From Flavimobilis marinus (GTDB lineage Bacteria; Actinomycetota; Actinomycetes; Actinomycetales; Cellulomonadaceae), in NCBI RefSeq assembly GCF_900113055.1, contig NZ_FONZ01000001.1:248001-312000 (forward strand): 64,000 nucleotides of DNA, in the 5' to 3' direction. Numbering within the stretch: position 1 is the stretch's first letter; every line of letters starts with the position of its first letter. Shown piece after piece: positions 8,636-16,644 of the stretch. A model generated the notes under the pieces. That model was not told where the DNA came from. It did not search any database and saw only the letters and a list, made by a program, of their open reading frames with translations. The position numbers and the translations under genes were made by a program.

Positions 8636-8842
8636 ATGGCCGACGACGCTGCGAGGCCCCGGTTCCTCACGGTTGCCGAGGTCGCCGACGAGATGCGCGT
8701 CTCGCGCATGACCGTCTACCGCCTCGTGCACGCCGGCGAGCTGCCCGCGATCCGCGTGGGCAAGTCCTTCCGCGTCCCCGACGAGGCGCTGCGGCAGTAT
8801 CTCGAGGCGTCCGTCACCTCCACGGACCGTCTGACGTCCTGA
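8636..8842 (+). CDS. Excisionase-family helix-turn-helix DNA-binding protein
   Basis: 68-aa protein with a MerR/excisionase-type winged helix: FLTVAEVADEMRVSRMTVYRLV, then HAGELPAIRVGKSFRV. The ATG at 8636 has AAGGAG 10 nt upstream. The pairing of this gene with the tiny bS22 gene downstream is a conserved actinobacterial arrangement (Rv0500A/Rv0500B in Mycobacterium tuberculosis), so it is a core regulator rather than a phage excisionase. No integrase or attachment site is nearby. Target unknown. Confidence 0.85.
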   Translation: MADDAARPRFLTVAEVADEMRVSRMTVYRLVHAGELPAIRVGKSFRVPDEALRQYLEASVTSTDRLTS

Positions 8843-8984
8843 CGCCACGACGGCGGTCCTGACCCCGTTCGCTGCCGTGTCGCGGGCATGTGCTCGCAGC
8901 AGGTAGGCTAGTGAACGGACTTTCCCGAGCGCGGTTGCCTCCCGGCGTGCCGCGCAAGCTATCCGATCGACATTGCGAGGACCC

Positions 8985-9083
8985 GTGGGCTCCGTTATCA
9001 AGAAGCGCCGCAAGCGTATGGCGAAGAAGAAGCACCGCAAGCTGCTTCGTAAGACGCGCCACCAGCGTCGTAACAAGAAGTAA
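8985..9083 (+). CDS. Small ribosomal subunit protein bS22 (AURKAIP1/COX24-like)
   Basis: 32-aa, extremely basic peptide of Lys, Arg and His, beginning VGSVIKKRRKRMAKKK and ending RHQRRNKK. GTG start with GCGAGGAC 4-11 nt upstream. This is the actinobacterial small-subunit protein found at the decoding centre in mycobacterial ribosome structures. It is short enough to be missed by ordinary ORF cut-offs. It follows the excisionase-like gene by 142 bp, and a hairpin begins 20 bp after its stop. Confidence 0.9.
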   Translation: MGSVIKKRRKRMAKKKHRKLLRKTRHQRRNKK

Positions 9084-9101
9084 GGACGCCCCGGCGCCCT
9101 C

Positions 9102-9602
9102 ATGCGCAGAGCCCTCGTTCCCTCGGGACGGGGGCTCTTGCTGCGCCCAGCCGCGGCGCCGCGCGTCGTCCGGCACCGGGTGGTCGACGCCCACGTCGAC
9201 GACGTGTGGGCGCGCGTCGGGAACCTGCGCGAGCACGAGCGGCTGATCCCGCTCACCACGATGGCCGCGCCGGGCCGGCCCGTGCGTGCGGGGGACCGCG
9301 TCGTCGCGGTGTCCGCGCGGCTCGTGGTCGACCGCATGACGGTGCTGTCCGTGCGGGAAGGGCCCGGTGGCGCACGCTGGGCCGAGCTCGAGAAGACGGG
9401 GCCGCTGCTGGGCGGCCGGGCGCACGTCGTCGTGCGCCCCTGGGGGCCCGACCAGACGCTCGTGGTGTGGGGCGAGGACGTGACGTTCACGCCGACGTCG
9501 GGCACGGTGGTGGGGAGGCTGGTCGACGCGGTCCAGGACCGCGTCCTGGCGGCGATGTGCGACCTCGCGCTGGCCCGCCTGGCCCGCCTGGTGCGGGCGT
9601 GA
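9102..9602 (+). CDS. SRPBCC (START-like) family protein
   Basis: 166 aa from the first in-frame ATG. Residues from about 22 on fit an SRPBCC hydrophobic-pocket fold: HRVVDAHVDDVWARVGN at the N-terminal strand and helix, and a long C-terminal helix ending the protein. The true start is uncertain, because the 9102 ATG lies inside the hairpin that ends the bS22 transcript. TTG at 9138 or GTG at 9180 would give the domain alone. The ligand is unknown. Confidence 0.65.
   Translation: MRRALVPSGRGLLLRPAAAPRVVRHRVVDAHVDDVWARVGNLREHERLIPLTTMAAPGRPVRAGDRVVAVSARLVVDRMTVLSVREGPGGARWAELEKTGPLLGGRAHVVVRPWGPDQTLVVWGEDVTFTPTSGTVVGRLVDAVQDRVLAAMCDLALARLARLVRA
9104..9146 (+). terminator. Hairpin at the end of the bS22 gene
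   Basis: Outer arms GCGCAG/CTGCGC and inner arms AGAGCCCTCGT/ACGGGGGCTCT (one G-T pair) form a long stem starting 20 nt after the bS22 stop. It overlaps the first codons of the longest version of the SRPBCC frame, arguing for a later start of that gene. Confidence 0.6.
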
Positions 9603-9673
9603 CCTGTGGCATGCTCTGACCTAGCTGGCGTTCCCGCGCCGGTCGCACGTCGTACGAGGTGGGGGACCTGAAG

Positions 9674-10684
9674 GTGTCTACAACGATGCAGGACGTCGCC
9701 AAGCGAGCCGGCGTCTCCATCAAGACTGTCTCGAACGTGGTCAACGGCTACCCGTACATCCGCGACACGACCCGGGAGCGCGTCCTCGCCGCGATCGAGG
9801 AGCTCGACTACCAGATGAACGTCGCGGCGCGGAACCTGCGCTCGGGACGGACCGGGATGATCGGCCTCGCCGTGCCCGAGCTGAGCCTGCCGTACTTCGC
9901 CGAGCTCGCCGACTCGGTGATCAGCGCCGCGGAGGCCGTCGGGCTTACGGTGCTCATCGAGCAGACCGGCGCGGACCGCGACCGCGAGCTCGAGGTGCTC
10001 GCGAACAAGCGCCGCCACCTCACGGACGGCCTGATCTTCTCCCCGCTCGCGCTCGGCCCGGAGGACCTGCCGGCGTTCGACGTCGACTACCCGATGGTGC
10101 TGCTGGGCGAGCGGATCTTCGGCTCCTCGGCCGACCACGTGACCATGGCGAACGTCGCCGCGGCGAAGGCGGCCACCGAGCACCTGCTGTCCCGGGGGCG
10201 CAGGCGGATCGCGCTCGTGGGCGCGCACGAGGGCGAGCAGGTCGGCTCCGCGCGGCTGCGCACCGAAGGCTACCTGGAGGCGCTGCGCGAGGCCGGGATC
10301 GAGCCGGACCCGGCCCTGATCGCCGAGGCCGGCCTGTGGCACCGCTCGACGGGCGCCGAGGCCATGGCGGCCCTGCTGGACTCGGGCACGCAGATCGACG
10401 CGGTGTTCGCGCTCAACGACGCCCTCGCGCTCGGCGCCCTGCACACCCTGCACGCGCGGCGGATCGACGTGCCGAGCCAGATCGCCGTGATCGGTTTCGA
10501 CGACATCGACGAGGCGCGGTACGCCTTCCCGCCGCTGACCTCCGTGCACCCGGGGCGCGACGAGATCGCGGCCAGCGCCGTGCGGCTCCTGCAGGAGCGC
10601 ATCGAGAACCGCGGTGCGGCCAAGCCGCCCGTGTCCGTCGTCGCCGACTTCGAGATCACGGAGCGCGACTCCACGCGGGTATGA
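9674..10684 (+). CDS. LacI-family transcriptional regulator, likely of the arabinan locus
   Basis: 336-aa DNA-binding repressor. The LacI helix-turn-helix is at residues 5-25 (MQDVAKRAGVSIKTVSNVVN), the hinge is near 45-60 (AARNLRSGR) and a periplasmic-binding-protein-like sugar domain follows. The GTG at 9674 was chosen because GGGGGA lies 7 nt upstream; GTG at 9659 is an alternative with a poor ribosome site. The start overlaps a sequence related to the palindromes upstream of the transporter and hydrolase genes, so this protein is the natural candidate to bind them and to repress itself. The inducer is presumably an arabino-oligosaccharide or arabinose (inference). Confidence 0.9.
   Translation: MSTTMQDVAKRAGVSIKTVSNVVNGYPYIRDTTRERVLAAIEELDYQMNVAARNLRSGRTGMIGLAVPELSLPYFAELADSVISAAEAVGLTVLIEQTGADRDRELEVLANKRRHLTDGLIFSPLALGPEDLPAFDVDYPMVLLGERIFGSSADHVTMANVAAAKAATEHLLSRGRRRIALVGAHEGEQVGSARLRTEGYLEALREAGIEPDPALIAEAGLWHRSTGAEAMAALLDSGTQIDAVFALNDALALGALHTLHARRIDVPSQIAVIGFDDIDEARYAFPPLTSVHPGRDEIAASAVRLLQERIENRGAAKPPVSVVADFEITERDSTRV
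9675..9694. promoter_or_regulatory. Candidate LacI operator overlapping the lacI start (autoregulation)
   Basis: TGTCTACAACGATGCAGGAC shares the 12-mer TCTACAACGATG with the best operator at 17675 and matches the consensus CTTCTACATCGATGTAGAAG at 14 of 20 positions. It is the weakest member and is constrained by coding, so the autoregulation idea is tentative. Confidence 0.45.
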
Positions 10685-10796
10685 CCAGCCGCACCGAGGT
10701 CGCCGTCGCGCGAGGTCGGGCTCGCCGCCATGGTGGTTGGGTTCGTGCTCGCGGTTCGCAACGACCGCCGCGGCAAGAAGTAGGCCGCGATTCGCG

Positions 10797-11453
10797 TCAG
10801 TGTGTGTCGAGGGCCGGCTCGTCCGCAGGCTCCAGCGTCGCGTCGAGCCGCGGCCCGACCAGCGTGAGCGCGAGGAACAGCGGGCCGGAGAAGCCGAGCA
10901 GCGGCACGAGCCACGGGAGCTGCCACGTGCCGACGAGAAACGCCCCGAGCACCAGCACGACGCCGATGGTCGTGCCCAGCCACGCGAACGGCGCCACGAA
11001 CACGAAGCGCCACGTCGCCCACACGCCCTCGCGCACCCGCGTCCCGAGCGCCGCGAGGTAGATCAGCGCCACCCCGGCGATCGTCACGACGACCACGAAC
11101 GGCAGCAGCAGCGCGGAGCCGAACGCGTCACCGGCCTGGGCCGCCACGCGGAACACCTGGAGGTCGACGACGGCGAGCGCGCCCAGGACCCAGAACGGCA
11201 CCCCGAGCAGGTTGCTGCGCCAGAAGTCCTCGCGGTAGTGCGCGACGAACGTCCGCACGAGGGTCTCGCTGGGCGTCCCCCGCCGCAGGGCGTCGAGCAG
11301 CGCGGCACCGGCACGCAGCGCGGGGAACAGCCCCAGCACGACACCACCGACGACGGTGCCGAGCACGATCAGCAGGTTGAGGCCGACGAGCTGCGCGGGG
11401 TAGCGCAGGATCGCCATGAGGCGGCTGGCCCAGCCCGTGTTCTCCGCGTCCAT
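10797..11453 (-). CDS. DUF624 (YesL-like) membrane protein
   Basis: 218 aa with five or six hydrophobic helices and the family hallmark LGLFPALRAGAALLDALRRG near residue 40, characteristic of DUF624. Such proteins are commonly encoded with CUT1-type sugar ABC transporters in Gram-positive bacteria; their biochemical role is undefined. The ATG overlaps the stop of the GH43 gene upstream (ATGA), making it the last gene of the transporter operon. It converges on lacI. Confidence 0.85.
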   Translation of the reverse strand: MDAENTGWASRLMAILRYPAQLVGLNLLIVLGTVVGGVVLGLFPALRAGAALLDALRRGTPSETLVRTFVAHYREDFWRSNLLGVPFWVLGALAVVDLQVFRVAAQAGDAFGSALLLPFVVVVTIAGVALIYLAALGTRVREGVWATWRFVFVAPFAWLGTTIGVVLVLGAFLVGTWQLPWLVPLLGFSGPLFLALTLVGPRLDATLEPADEPALDTH

Positions 11454-12790
11454 CAGACCTCCCGGTCGCCTCCGCGGAGCACGCCGCTCACGCCCGCACG
11501 ATCGACGGTATAGCCCGTGAACGTGAGCACGTCGCGGCCGTCCGCGTCCCGCCCGGGCACGACGACGACGTCGCCGAACGCGCGCAGGTCGCCGTCGGCG
11601 CTGGTCCACGGCGCGGCGTGCCGGATCGGGCCGGTGGGCCCGGCGTCGGCGGCGAGCCGCAGGTCGAGCACGTCCCACGTGCCCGCGAGACGCGTGTCCG
11701 GGCCCGTGGGGCGCCCGGACACGAGGTCCTCGCCGCGGTAGGGGAGCGGGGCCACGGCCGGCCAGCCGGAGGCAGTCCACACCAGACGCCGGAGCTGCGC
11801 GTGGTGCTGGTGCGGGTCGTCGGCCTCGCGCACGTGGTGCACGAGGAGGTCGACGCCGTCGAGGTCGAGCGCGACGCCGTCGGGTCCTTCGCTGGCGGCC
11901 AGGCGCAGGACGGAGGCGTGCCCCGGGGCGATCAACGGGGGCTCGCCCGGGAGAGCGTGGCCCTCGAGGATCGACGTGCCGACCCGCTGGGGCGGGCTGT
12001 CGACGTCGGTCAGGTCGCGGCCGTCACGGTCCAGGTACGGCCCCGCCGGGTGCTCGGCCACGCCGACCCGCACGTGGTAGGCGTTGAACAGCGAGTCGTA
12101 GCTGAGGAACATCCAGTACTGCGGGCCGCTGGTGCTGCTGTCGCGGCGGACGACGTAGGCGCCCTCGACCGCGCCCTCCACGGAGCGGTTCCGGCGCGCG
12201 ACGCACACGCCGAGGTCGCCGTCGTCGGCGGCCAGCCCCGTGGCCGGGTCGAGACGGAGCGCGTAGATGCCCGAGAAGAACGAGCCGTACACGAGCCACG
12301 GCGCGCCGTCAGGCTCGCGCACCACGGCAGCGTCGATCGCGTTCTGCGTCTGCTCGCCTGCGCGGGTGCGGACCACGAGCGGGCCCGCCGTCCACGGCCC
12401 GCGCGGGTCTGGGGCTGTGGCTAGCCCGATCGCCGAGGTGTTCGAGCCGAACGTCGACGCCGAGTAGTACATGTGCCAGGTGCGCTCGTCCCAGCGGACG
12501 ACCTCCGGCGCCCAGAGGCCCGGCGCGCCGGACCACGCGTGTGCCTCGGCGGGGACGCCGTCGAGCGCGGTGCCGGCCCACACCCAGGTGACGAGGTCCC
12601 GCGAGGTCCGCAGGTGCGCGCCCGCCGGAGGCGTGCCCCCCGCGAAGGCGTCGGTCGAGAACATGACGTACGTGCCGTCGTCGGCCCGGACGACGGTCGG
12701 GTCGTGCGCGTGGTGCGCGCCCCACGTCGTCGGGTCCGCCGGGGCGGTGGGCTCGGGTGAGCCCACCGCCCCGGCCGCGTCGAGCGCCAC
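11453..12790 (-). CDS. Cytoplasmic GH43 arabinan endo-1,5-alpha-L-arabinosidase-like enzyme
   Basis: 445 aa with no signal peptide, so it should act inside the cell on imported oligosaccharides. Five-bladed GH43 propeller with the expected acidic triad at D30 (HAHDPTV), D153 (NAIDAAV) and E209 (VEGAYV). The segment STFGSNTSAIGLAT is shared with the lipoprotein GH43 at 19253 and typical of arabinanases. GTG start at 12790, 3 nt after the permease stop, with AAGGG upstream. The operon context supports intracellular trimming of arabino-oligosaccharides. Confidence 0.82.
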   Translation of the reverse strand: MALDAAGAVGSPEPTAPADPTTWGAHHAHDPTVVRADDGTYVMFSTDAFAGGTPPAGAHLRTSRDLVTWVWAGTALDGVPAEAHAWSGAPGLWAPEVVRWDERTWHMYYSASTFGSNTSAIGLATAPDPRGPWTAGPLVVRTRAGEQTQNAIDAAVVREPDGAPWLVYGSFFSGIYALRLDPATGLAADDGDLGVCVARRNRSVEGAVEGAYVVRRDSSTSGPQYWMFLSYDSLFNAYHVRVGVAEHPAGPYLDRDGRDLTDVDSPPQRVGTSILEGHALPGEPPLIAPGHASVLRLAASEGPDGVALDLDGVDLLVHHVREADDPHQHHAQLRRLVWTASGWPAVAPLPYRGEDLVSGRPTGPDTRLAGTWDVLDLRLAADAGPTGPIRHAAPWTSADGDLRAFGDVVVVPGRDADGRDVLTFTGYTVDRAGVSGVLRGGDREV

Positions 12791-12792
12791 GG

Positions 12793-13743
12793 TCAGCCCT
12801 TGGAGCCGGTGAGGGCGATCGACTCGATGATCTGGCGCTGGAAGATCAGGAAGATGATCAGCACCGGCAGTAGCGCCACGAACGACGCGGCCATGATCAG
12901 CGGGTAGTCGGTCTGCGTCGCGTAGGTCGCGTTGAAGCTCGCGATCACGAGCTGCAGGGTCTGCTTCTCGGGGGAGTTCAGGTAGATGATCGGCGCGAGG
13001 TAGTCGTTCCACACCGCCATGAACCACAGGATGAACTGCGCGGCGATCGCGGGCCGGATCAGCGGCAGGATCATCCGCCAAAAGATCGTCAGATAGCTCG
13101 CGCCGTCGATCTTCGCGGCCTCGATCATGGTGTCCGGAACCGAAGTCAGGTATTGCCGCAGGAAGAAGATCATCATGATGTTCCCGAACAGCCCGGGAAC
13201 GATCAGGGGAAGCAGGGTGTCGACCCAGCCCCAGCCGGCGAACATCATGAACTGCGGGATCATCAGCGTCGGGAACGGGATCATCAGCCCGCCCAGCAGC
13301 GTGAGGAACAGCGCGTTCTTCATCGGCACGCGCATCTTGGCGAACGCGAACGCCGCGAGCGTCGAGAAGAGGGAGCCGACGATCGTCACCGTCAGCGCGA
13401 CGATCAGGGAGTTCTTGATGCCCGACAGCAGGGGCCCCGCGGTCCAGATCCGCACGTAGGTGTCCCAGACGAACGGGTCCGGGATCCACTGCGGCGGCAG
13501 CGAGAACACGCCGGCCTTGGTCTTGAGCGACGTCGACAGCGTCCACAGCAGGGGCGCGATCATGATGATGGAGAACAGCGACAGCACGGCCAGGGTGGCG
13601 GCGTTGCCGATCTTGTACTGCGTCTTGGATCCCAGCTGGGAGAACTTGCTGGCGCCGCGGTTGCGGCGCCCCCCGCGGGGCAGACGCATGGGAGGCATGG
13701 CCGGGGTGGTCCCCAGCGAGCGGCCGTTGATCGTGTTCGTCAT
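12793..13743 (-). CDS. Carbohydrate ABC transporter permease (MalG/AraQ type)
   Basis: 316-aa inner-membrane permease of a CUT1 sugar importer with six helices. The ABC-coupling EAA loop is EAAKIDGASYLTIFWRMILP. An unusually long polar N-terminal tail of about 50 residues, Arg- and Gly-rich, precedes the first helix. It pairs with the permease encoded 10 bp upstream and with the lipoprotein receptor. No ATPase gene is present in the operon. Confidence 0.93.
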   Translation of the reverse strand: MTNTINGRSLGTTPAMPPMRLPRGGRRNRGASKFSQLGSKTQYKIGNAATLAVLSLFSIIMIAPLLWTLSTSLKTKAGVFSLPPQWIPDPFVWDTYVRIWTAGPLLSGIKNSLIVALTVTIVGSLFSTLAAFAFAKMRVPMKNALFLTLLGGLMIPFPTLMIPQFMMFAGWGWVDTLLPLIVPGLFGNIMMIFFLRQYLTSVPDTMIEAAKIDGASYLTIFWRMILPLIRPAIAAQFILWFMAVWNDYLAPIIYLNSPEKQTLQLVIASFNATYATQTDYPLIMAASFVALLPVLIIFLIFQRQIIESIALTGSKG

Positions 13744-13753
13744 GGGTAGGTCC

Positions 13754-14752
13754 TCACTCGACCGAGAACGTGCTGCGGGCGTTGCGCCGGAACTGGATGG
13801 CGGTGACCACGAAGACGAGCAGGCCGAGCACGATCGACATCGCCGACGCGTAGCCCATGTCGCGGTAGTTGAACGCGGTGCGCCAGATGTGCCAGACGAT
13901 CGTGGCTGAGCTGTACTCGGGACCGCCGGTCGGCGTCATGATGTTGATCTCGATGAACACCTGCGAGCCACCGATGATCGACGTGACCACCAGGAAGAAG
14001 GTCACGGGGCGCACCATGGGCAGCGTGATCGAGCGGAAGCGCTGGAAGGCGTTCGCGCCGTCGAGCGCAGCCGCCTCGTAGAGGGATGCCGGCACCGACT
14101 GGATCGCCGCCAGGTACAGGAGCATCGAGTATCCGAGCCCCTTCCACACGGTCATCATGATGATCGCTGGCTTGACCGTGTCCTTGTCGGCGAGCCAGTT
14201 GGGACCCTGGATGCCGACCAGGTCGAGCGCCTGGTTGATCAGACCGAAGTCACCGTTGAAGGCCCACTGCCACATGATCGCGATCGCGGCGAGCGAGGAG
14301 ATCACCGGCACGTAGTAGACGGTCCGGAAGAACGTGGTCCCGCGCATCTTGCGGTTGAGCGCGAGCGCCAAGACGAGCGACAGGATCAGCCCGATCGGGA
14401 TCCCCAGCATGAGGAAGACCGTGTTGAACATGGCCGTGTGGACGCGCTCGTCGCCCGCCATCTTCACGTAGTTGTCGAAGCCGGTGAAGCGCATCGGGCC
14501 GAGGCCGTTCCACTTCGTCATCGAGGCATAGAGCGAGAACAGCAGCGGGTAGAGCGTGAACGTCAGGAAGCCGATGATCGGCACGCCGACGAACAGCAGG
14601 CCGACCCGGCGCTCGCGGGCGTGCAGCTTGGACTTGCGCGGGCGCAGCGGCGGGCTGGGCTGCTCGACCGCGGTGGCGCCGGGGAACGGCGCGGCGATGG
14701 GGGCGGAGGCGGCGTCCGTGGGGGCGTCGTCGGCCACGGGTACGTGAGCCAT
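13754..14752 (-). CDS. Carbohydrate ABC transporter permease (MalF/AraP type)
   Basis: 332-aa permease with a polar N-terminal extension of about 55 residues, six helices and the coupling loop YEAAALDGANAFQRFRSITLP. ATG at 14752 preferred over GTG at 14755 because GGGAGAG lies 6-7 nt upstream of it. Forms the heterodimeric channel with the following gene and receives substrate from the binding protein encoded 73 bp upstream. Confidence 0.93.
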   Translation of the reverse strand: MAHVPVADDAPTDAASAPIAAPFPGATAVEQPSPPLRPRKSKLHARERRVGLLFVGVPIIGFLTFTLYPLLFSLYASMTKWNGLGPMRFTGFDNYVKMAGDERVHTAMFNTVFLMLGIPIGLILSLVLALALNRKMRGTTFFRTVYYVPVISSLAAIAIMWQWAFNGDFGLINQALDLVGIQGPNWLADKDTVKPAIIMMTVWKGLGYSMLLYLAAIQSVPASLYEAAALDGANAFQRFRSITLPMVRPVTFFLVVTSIIGGSQVFIEINIMTPTGGPEYSSATIVWHIWRTAFNYRDMGYASAMSIVLGLLVFVVTAIQFRRNARSTFSVE

Positions 14753-14824
14753 CACGTCTCTCCCTTGTCTGGAGGTGGCGGAGGGAACGGTGGGCCCGTT
14801 GCCGGGCCCACCGCGACGATCGGG

Positions 14825-16183
14825 TCAGCTACCCGCGTTCTGCGAGGCGGCGATGGCCTCGTCCAGCAGCACCTGCATCTTGGGCTGCACCTCCTTGACG
14901 TACTCCGCGGCCGTCTGGTCGCCGTCGAGCACGGGCTGGATGTTGACGAAGAACTCGTCGTACCACTGCGCCGAGTAGGTGTTGTTGGCGGGCAGGGCGC
15001 GGCCGTAGTCGCGCGCGACGTCCAGGAACTCCTGCTTGTTGGCCGGCTTGGACTCGGTGTCGGCGACCCACTCGTCCGCCATGTCGATGAGGTTCGGGAT
15101 CTGGACGCCGGCGTCGACGAGCGTCTGCTGCGCGTCCACGTTGGCGACCAGGTACTCGACGAGCTCGACGGCCTCGTCGGGGTGCTTGGTGGAGTTCGAC
15201 GCCGCGATGCCGAGGGTGCCGATCCACGTGGCGGGGGTGCCCGCGTCGGACGGGTAGGGGATCAGGTCCCACTCGAAGTCGAGTTCGTTGTACGTCGAGA
15301 CGTCCCACGGGCCGACCGGGAAGAAGCCGATCTCGCCCTGCATCCAACGCTGGTAGGTGTCGAGGGTCTGGGCCTGCTCGACCGACGGCGTCGTGCCGTG
15401 GACGTTCTGCAGGTCCGCGAACCACTGGAGGGCCTCGGCAAACTCCGGGGTGTCGACCGTGACGGTGTCCTGGGCCTCGTTGATCCAGTCGCCGCCGTTG
15501 CCCCACACGAAGGCCTGCAGGTTCCAGGTCACGTTGAGCCCGGTGCCCCACTGGTCCAGCTCGCCGTCACCGTCGGTGTCCTGCGTGAGCTCCTTGGCGA
15601 CCTGGACGAACTCGTCGAGCGTGTACGGGGTGTCGACGTCGGGAAGCTCGATGCCGGCCTCCTCGAACATCGTCTTGTTGTAGCCGAACGAGAACGGGCC
15701 GATGTCCTTGGGCAGCGCGTAGATCGCGCCCTCGCCCTGGACGGAGCCGTCGAAGCGGTAGGAGTCGACGCCGTACTCCCAGATGTTGTCGAGGTCGATC
15801 ACGTCAGAGCCCTCGACCTTCTCGGTGAGGTCCATGACGACGCCCGAGGTGGCGAGCGACTGCACCTGCCCGGGCTCGACGTAGAAGACGTCGGGGATCT
15901 GGCGGCCCGTGATCGCGGCCTGCAGCTTGGTGGCGTACTCGTCCGCGGTCGTGACGATCATGTTGACCTTGACGCCCTCGTTGGCGGCCTCGAACTGCTT
16001 GATCGCCTCGGTGTAGGCGGCCTTCTCGTCCTCCCCGCCGCGGAACATGAAGGTGAGCTGCTTGCTGCCGTCGGCGTTCGTGCCGTCGTCCGAGCCTGAA
16101 CCTCCGCACGCGGTGAGCGCGAGGCTCAGCGTCAGTGCAGCGGCGGTCGCGGTGAGGGCGGACCTGGTTCGTGACTTCATCAT
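14825..16183 (-). CDS. Sugar ABC transporter substrate-binding lipoprotein
   Basis: 452-aa extracellular family 1 solute-binding protein. Signal peptide with lipobox LTAC, acylated Cys at residue 26, then a GGSGSDDGTNADG linker and the two-lobed binding fold. Start set at the ATG-ATG pair at 16183, preceded by GAGAGG; an upstream frame to 16252 has no such site. First gene of the operon. Two predicted LacI operators lie 150-240 bp upstream. Substrate inferred to be arabino-oligosaccharides from the clustered arabinanases and arabinofuranosidase. Confidence 0.92.
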   Translation of the reverse strand: MMKSRTRSALTATAAALTLSLALTACGGSGSDDGTNADGSKQLTFMFRGGEDEKAAYTEAIKQFEAANEGVKVNMIVTTADEYATKLQAAITGRQIPDVFYVEPGQVQSLATSGVVMDLTEKVEGSDVIDLDNIWEYGVDSYRFDGSVQGEGAIYALPKDIGPFSFGYNKTMFEEAGIELPDVDTPYTLDEFVQVAKELTQDTDGDGELDQWGTGLNVTWNLQAFVWGNGGDWINEAQDTVTVDTPEFAEALQWFADLQNVHGTTPSVEQAQTLDTYQRWMQGEIGFFPVGPWDVSTYNELDFEWDLIPYPSDAGTPATWIGTLGIAASNSTKHPDEAVELVEYLVANVDAQQTLVDAGVQIPNLIDMADEWVADTESKPANKQEFLDVARDYGRALPANNTYSAQWYDEFFVNIQPVLDGDQTAAEYVKEVQPKMQVLLDEAIAASQNAGS

Positions 16184-16335
16184 CACGGTTCCTCTCATAT
16201 CCCTGGGACAGGTGGAGGTCAGGGTGGGCCGGCTCACCGTACCTCGGCGCACGGGTGGATCTGTGCGCTGTTCGGACGGTGGAGCGAGCCTGCGGGTGCG
16301 GGCTCCCGGCTAACGAGGGTCCTCGTCGACCTCCC

Positions 16336-16355
16336 GATCTACATCGTTGAAGAAA
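16336..16355. promoter_or_regulatory. Candidate LacI operator 1 for the transporter operon
   Basis: GATCTACATCGTTGAAGAAA, 15 of 20 matches to CTTCTACATCGATGTAGAAG, with an intact left half. It lies about 150 bp before the binding-protein start. Confidence 0.6.
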
Positions 16356-16400
16356 CGTTCGCACACGGCGTGCGCGTTGGTCAAGACGTGACGGCCACCA

Positions 16401-16420
16401 CTTCTCCATCGATGCAGGAA
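16401..16420. promoter_or_regulatory. Candidate LacI operator 2 for the transporter operon
   Basis: CTTCTCCATCGATGCAGGAA, 16 of 20 matches to the consensus, with the central ATCGAT intact. Confidence 0.65.
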
Positions 16421-16494
16421 TGTGTCCTTATCGGCGGTGTCGGGTCTCCGCGCGCACCAGTCCGGCCATCCGCAGCACGCGATCCGTCGCACAC

Positions 16495-16533
16495 AGCACA
16501 CTCCCGCTCGGGCTGCCCGAGCAGGAGTGTGCT
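16495..16533. repeat. 39-nt hairpin, family 2 (AGCACA...TGTGCT)
   Basis: Two 18-nt arms with one mismatch surround a 3-nt loop; the arms start AGCACACTCC and end GGAGTGTGCT. The outer AGCACA/TGTGCT and the inner GCTCGG/CCGAGC are shared with the hairpin at 35005-35045. It lies in the control region between divergent promoters, so it is not an obvious terminator. Confidence 0.65.
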
Positions 16534-16605
16534 CCAGGCGAGGGGTCGGGGACTCGCCGCGCGGGCAGCGTCCCGGTCGACGGGGGCGGTGCCCGTGCGG
16601 CATGG

Positions 16606-16625
16606 TTCGTTCATCGATGTAGATG
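16606..16625. promoter_or_regulatory. Candidate LacI operator for the GH43-like gene
   Basis: TTCGTTCATCGATGTAGATG matches 15 of 20 consensus positions, with an intact right half. It ends 19 bp before the GTG at 16645, where bound repressor would block transcription. Confidence 0.6.
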
Positions 16626-16644
16626 ATCTCACCAGGAGGCCCCC

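Larger units (their letters stand above)
16184..16644. other. 461-bp divergent control region of the arabinan locus
   Basis: Non-coding interval between the transporter operon (leftward) and the GH43-like gene (rightward). It holds three LacI-type palindromes (centred at 16345, 16410 and 16615) and one large hairpin (16495-16533). Short frames here have no plausible start signals. The first two operators are 65 bp apart centre to centre, close to six helical turns, which would suit looping or cooperative binding. Confidence 0.7.

Noticed and set aside
8636-8842. Phage or plasmid excisionase marking a mobile element
   Set aside because: No integrase, attachment site or phage gene is nearby, and the pairing with bS22 is a conserved chromosomal arrangement in actinobacteria.
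10730-10783. 17-codon frame MVVGFVLAVRNDRRGKK after lacI
   Set aside because: It has no ribosome-binding site or leaderless promoter, lies in the same register as lacI after its stop, and matches no small protein I recognise. The basic end resembles ribosomal tails only superficially.
16310-16622. Short ORFs in the divergent control region
   Set aside because: They run through the operators and a hairpin, lack start signals and have no recognisable protein features.
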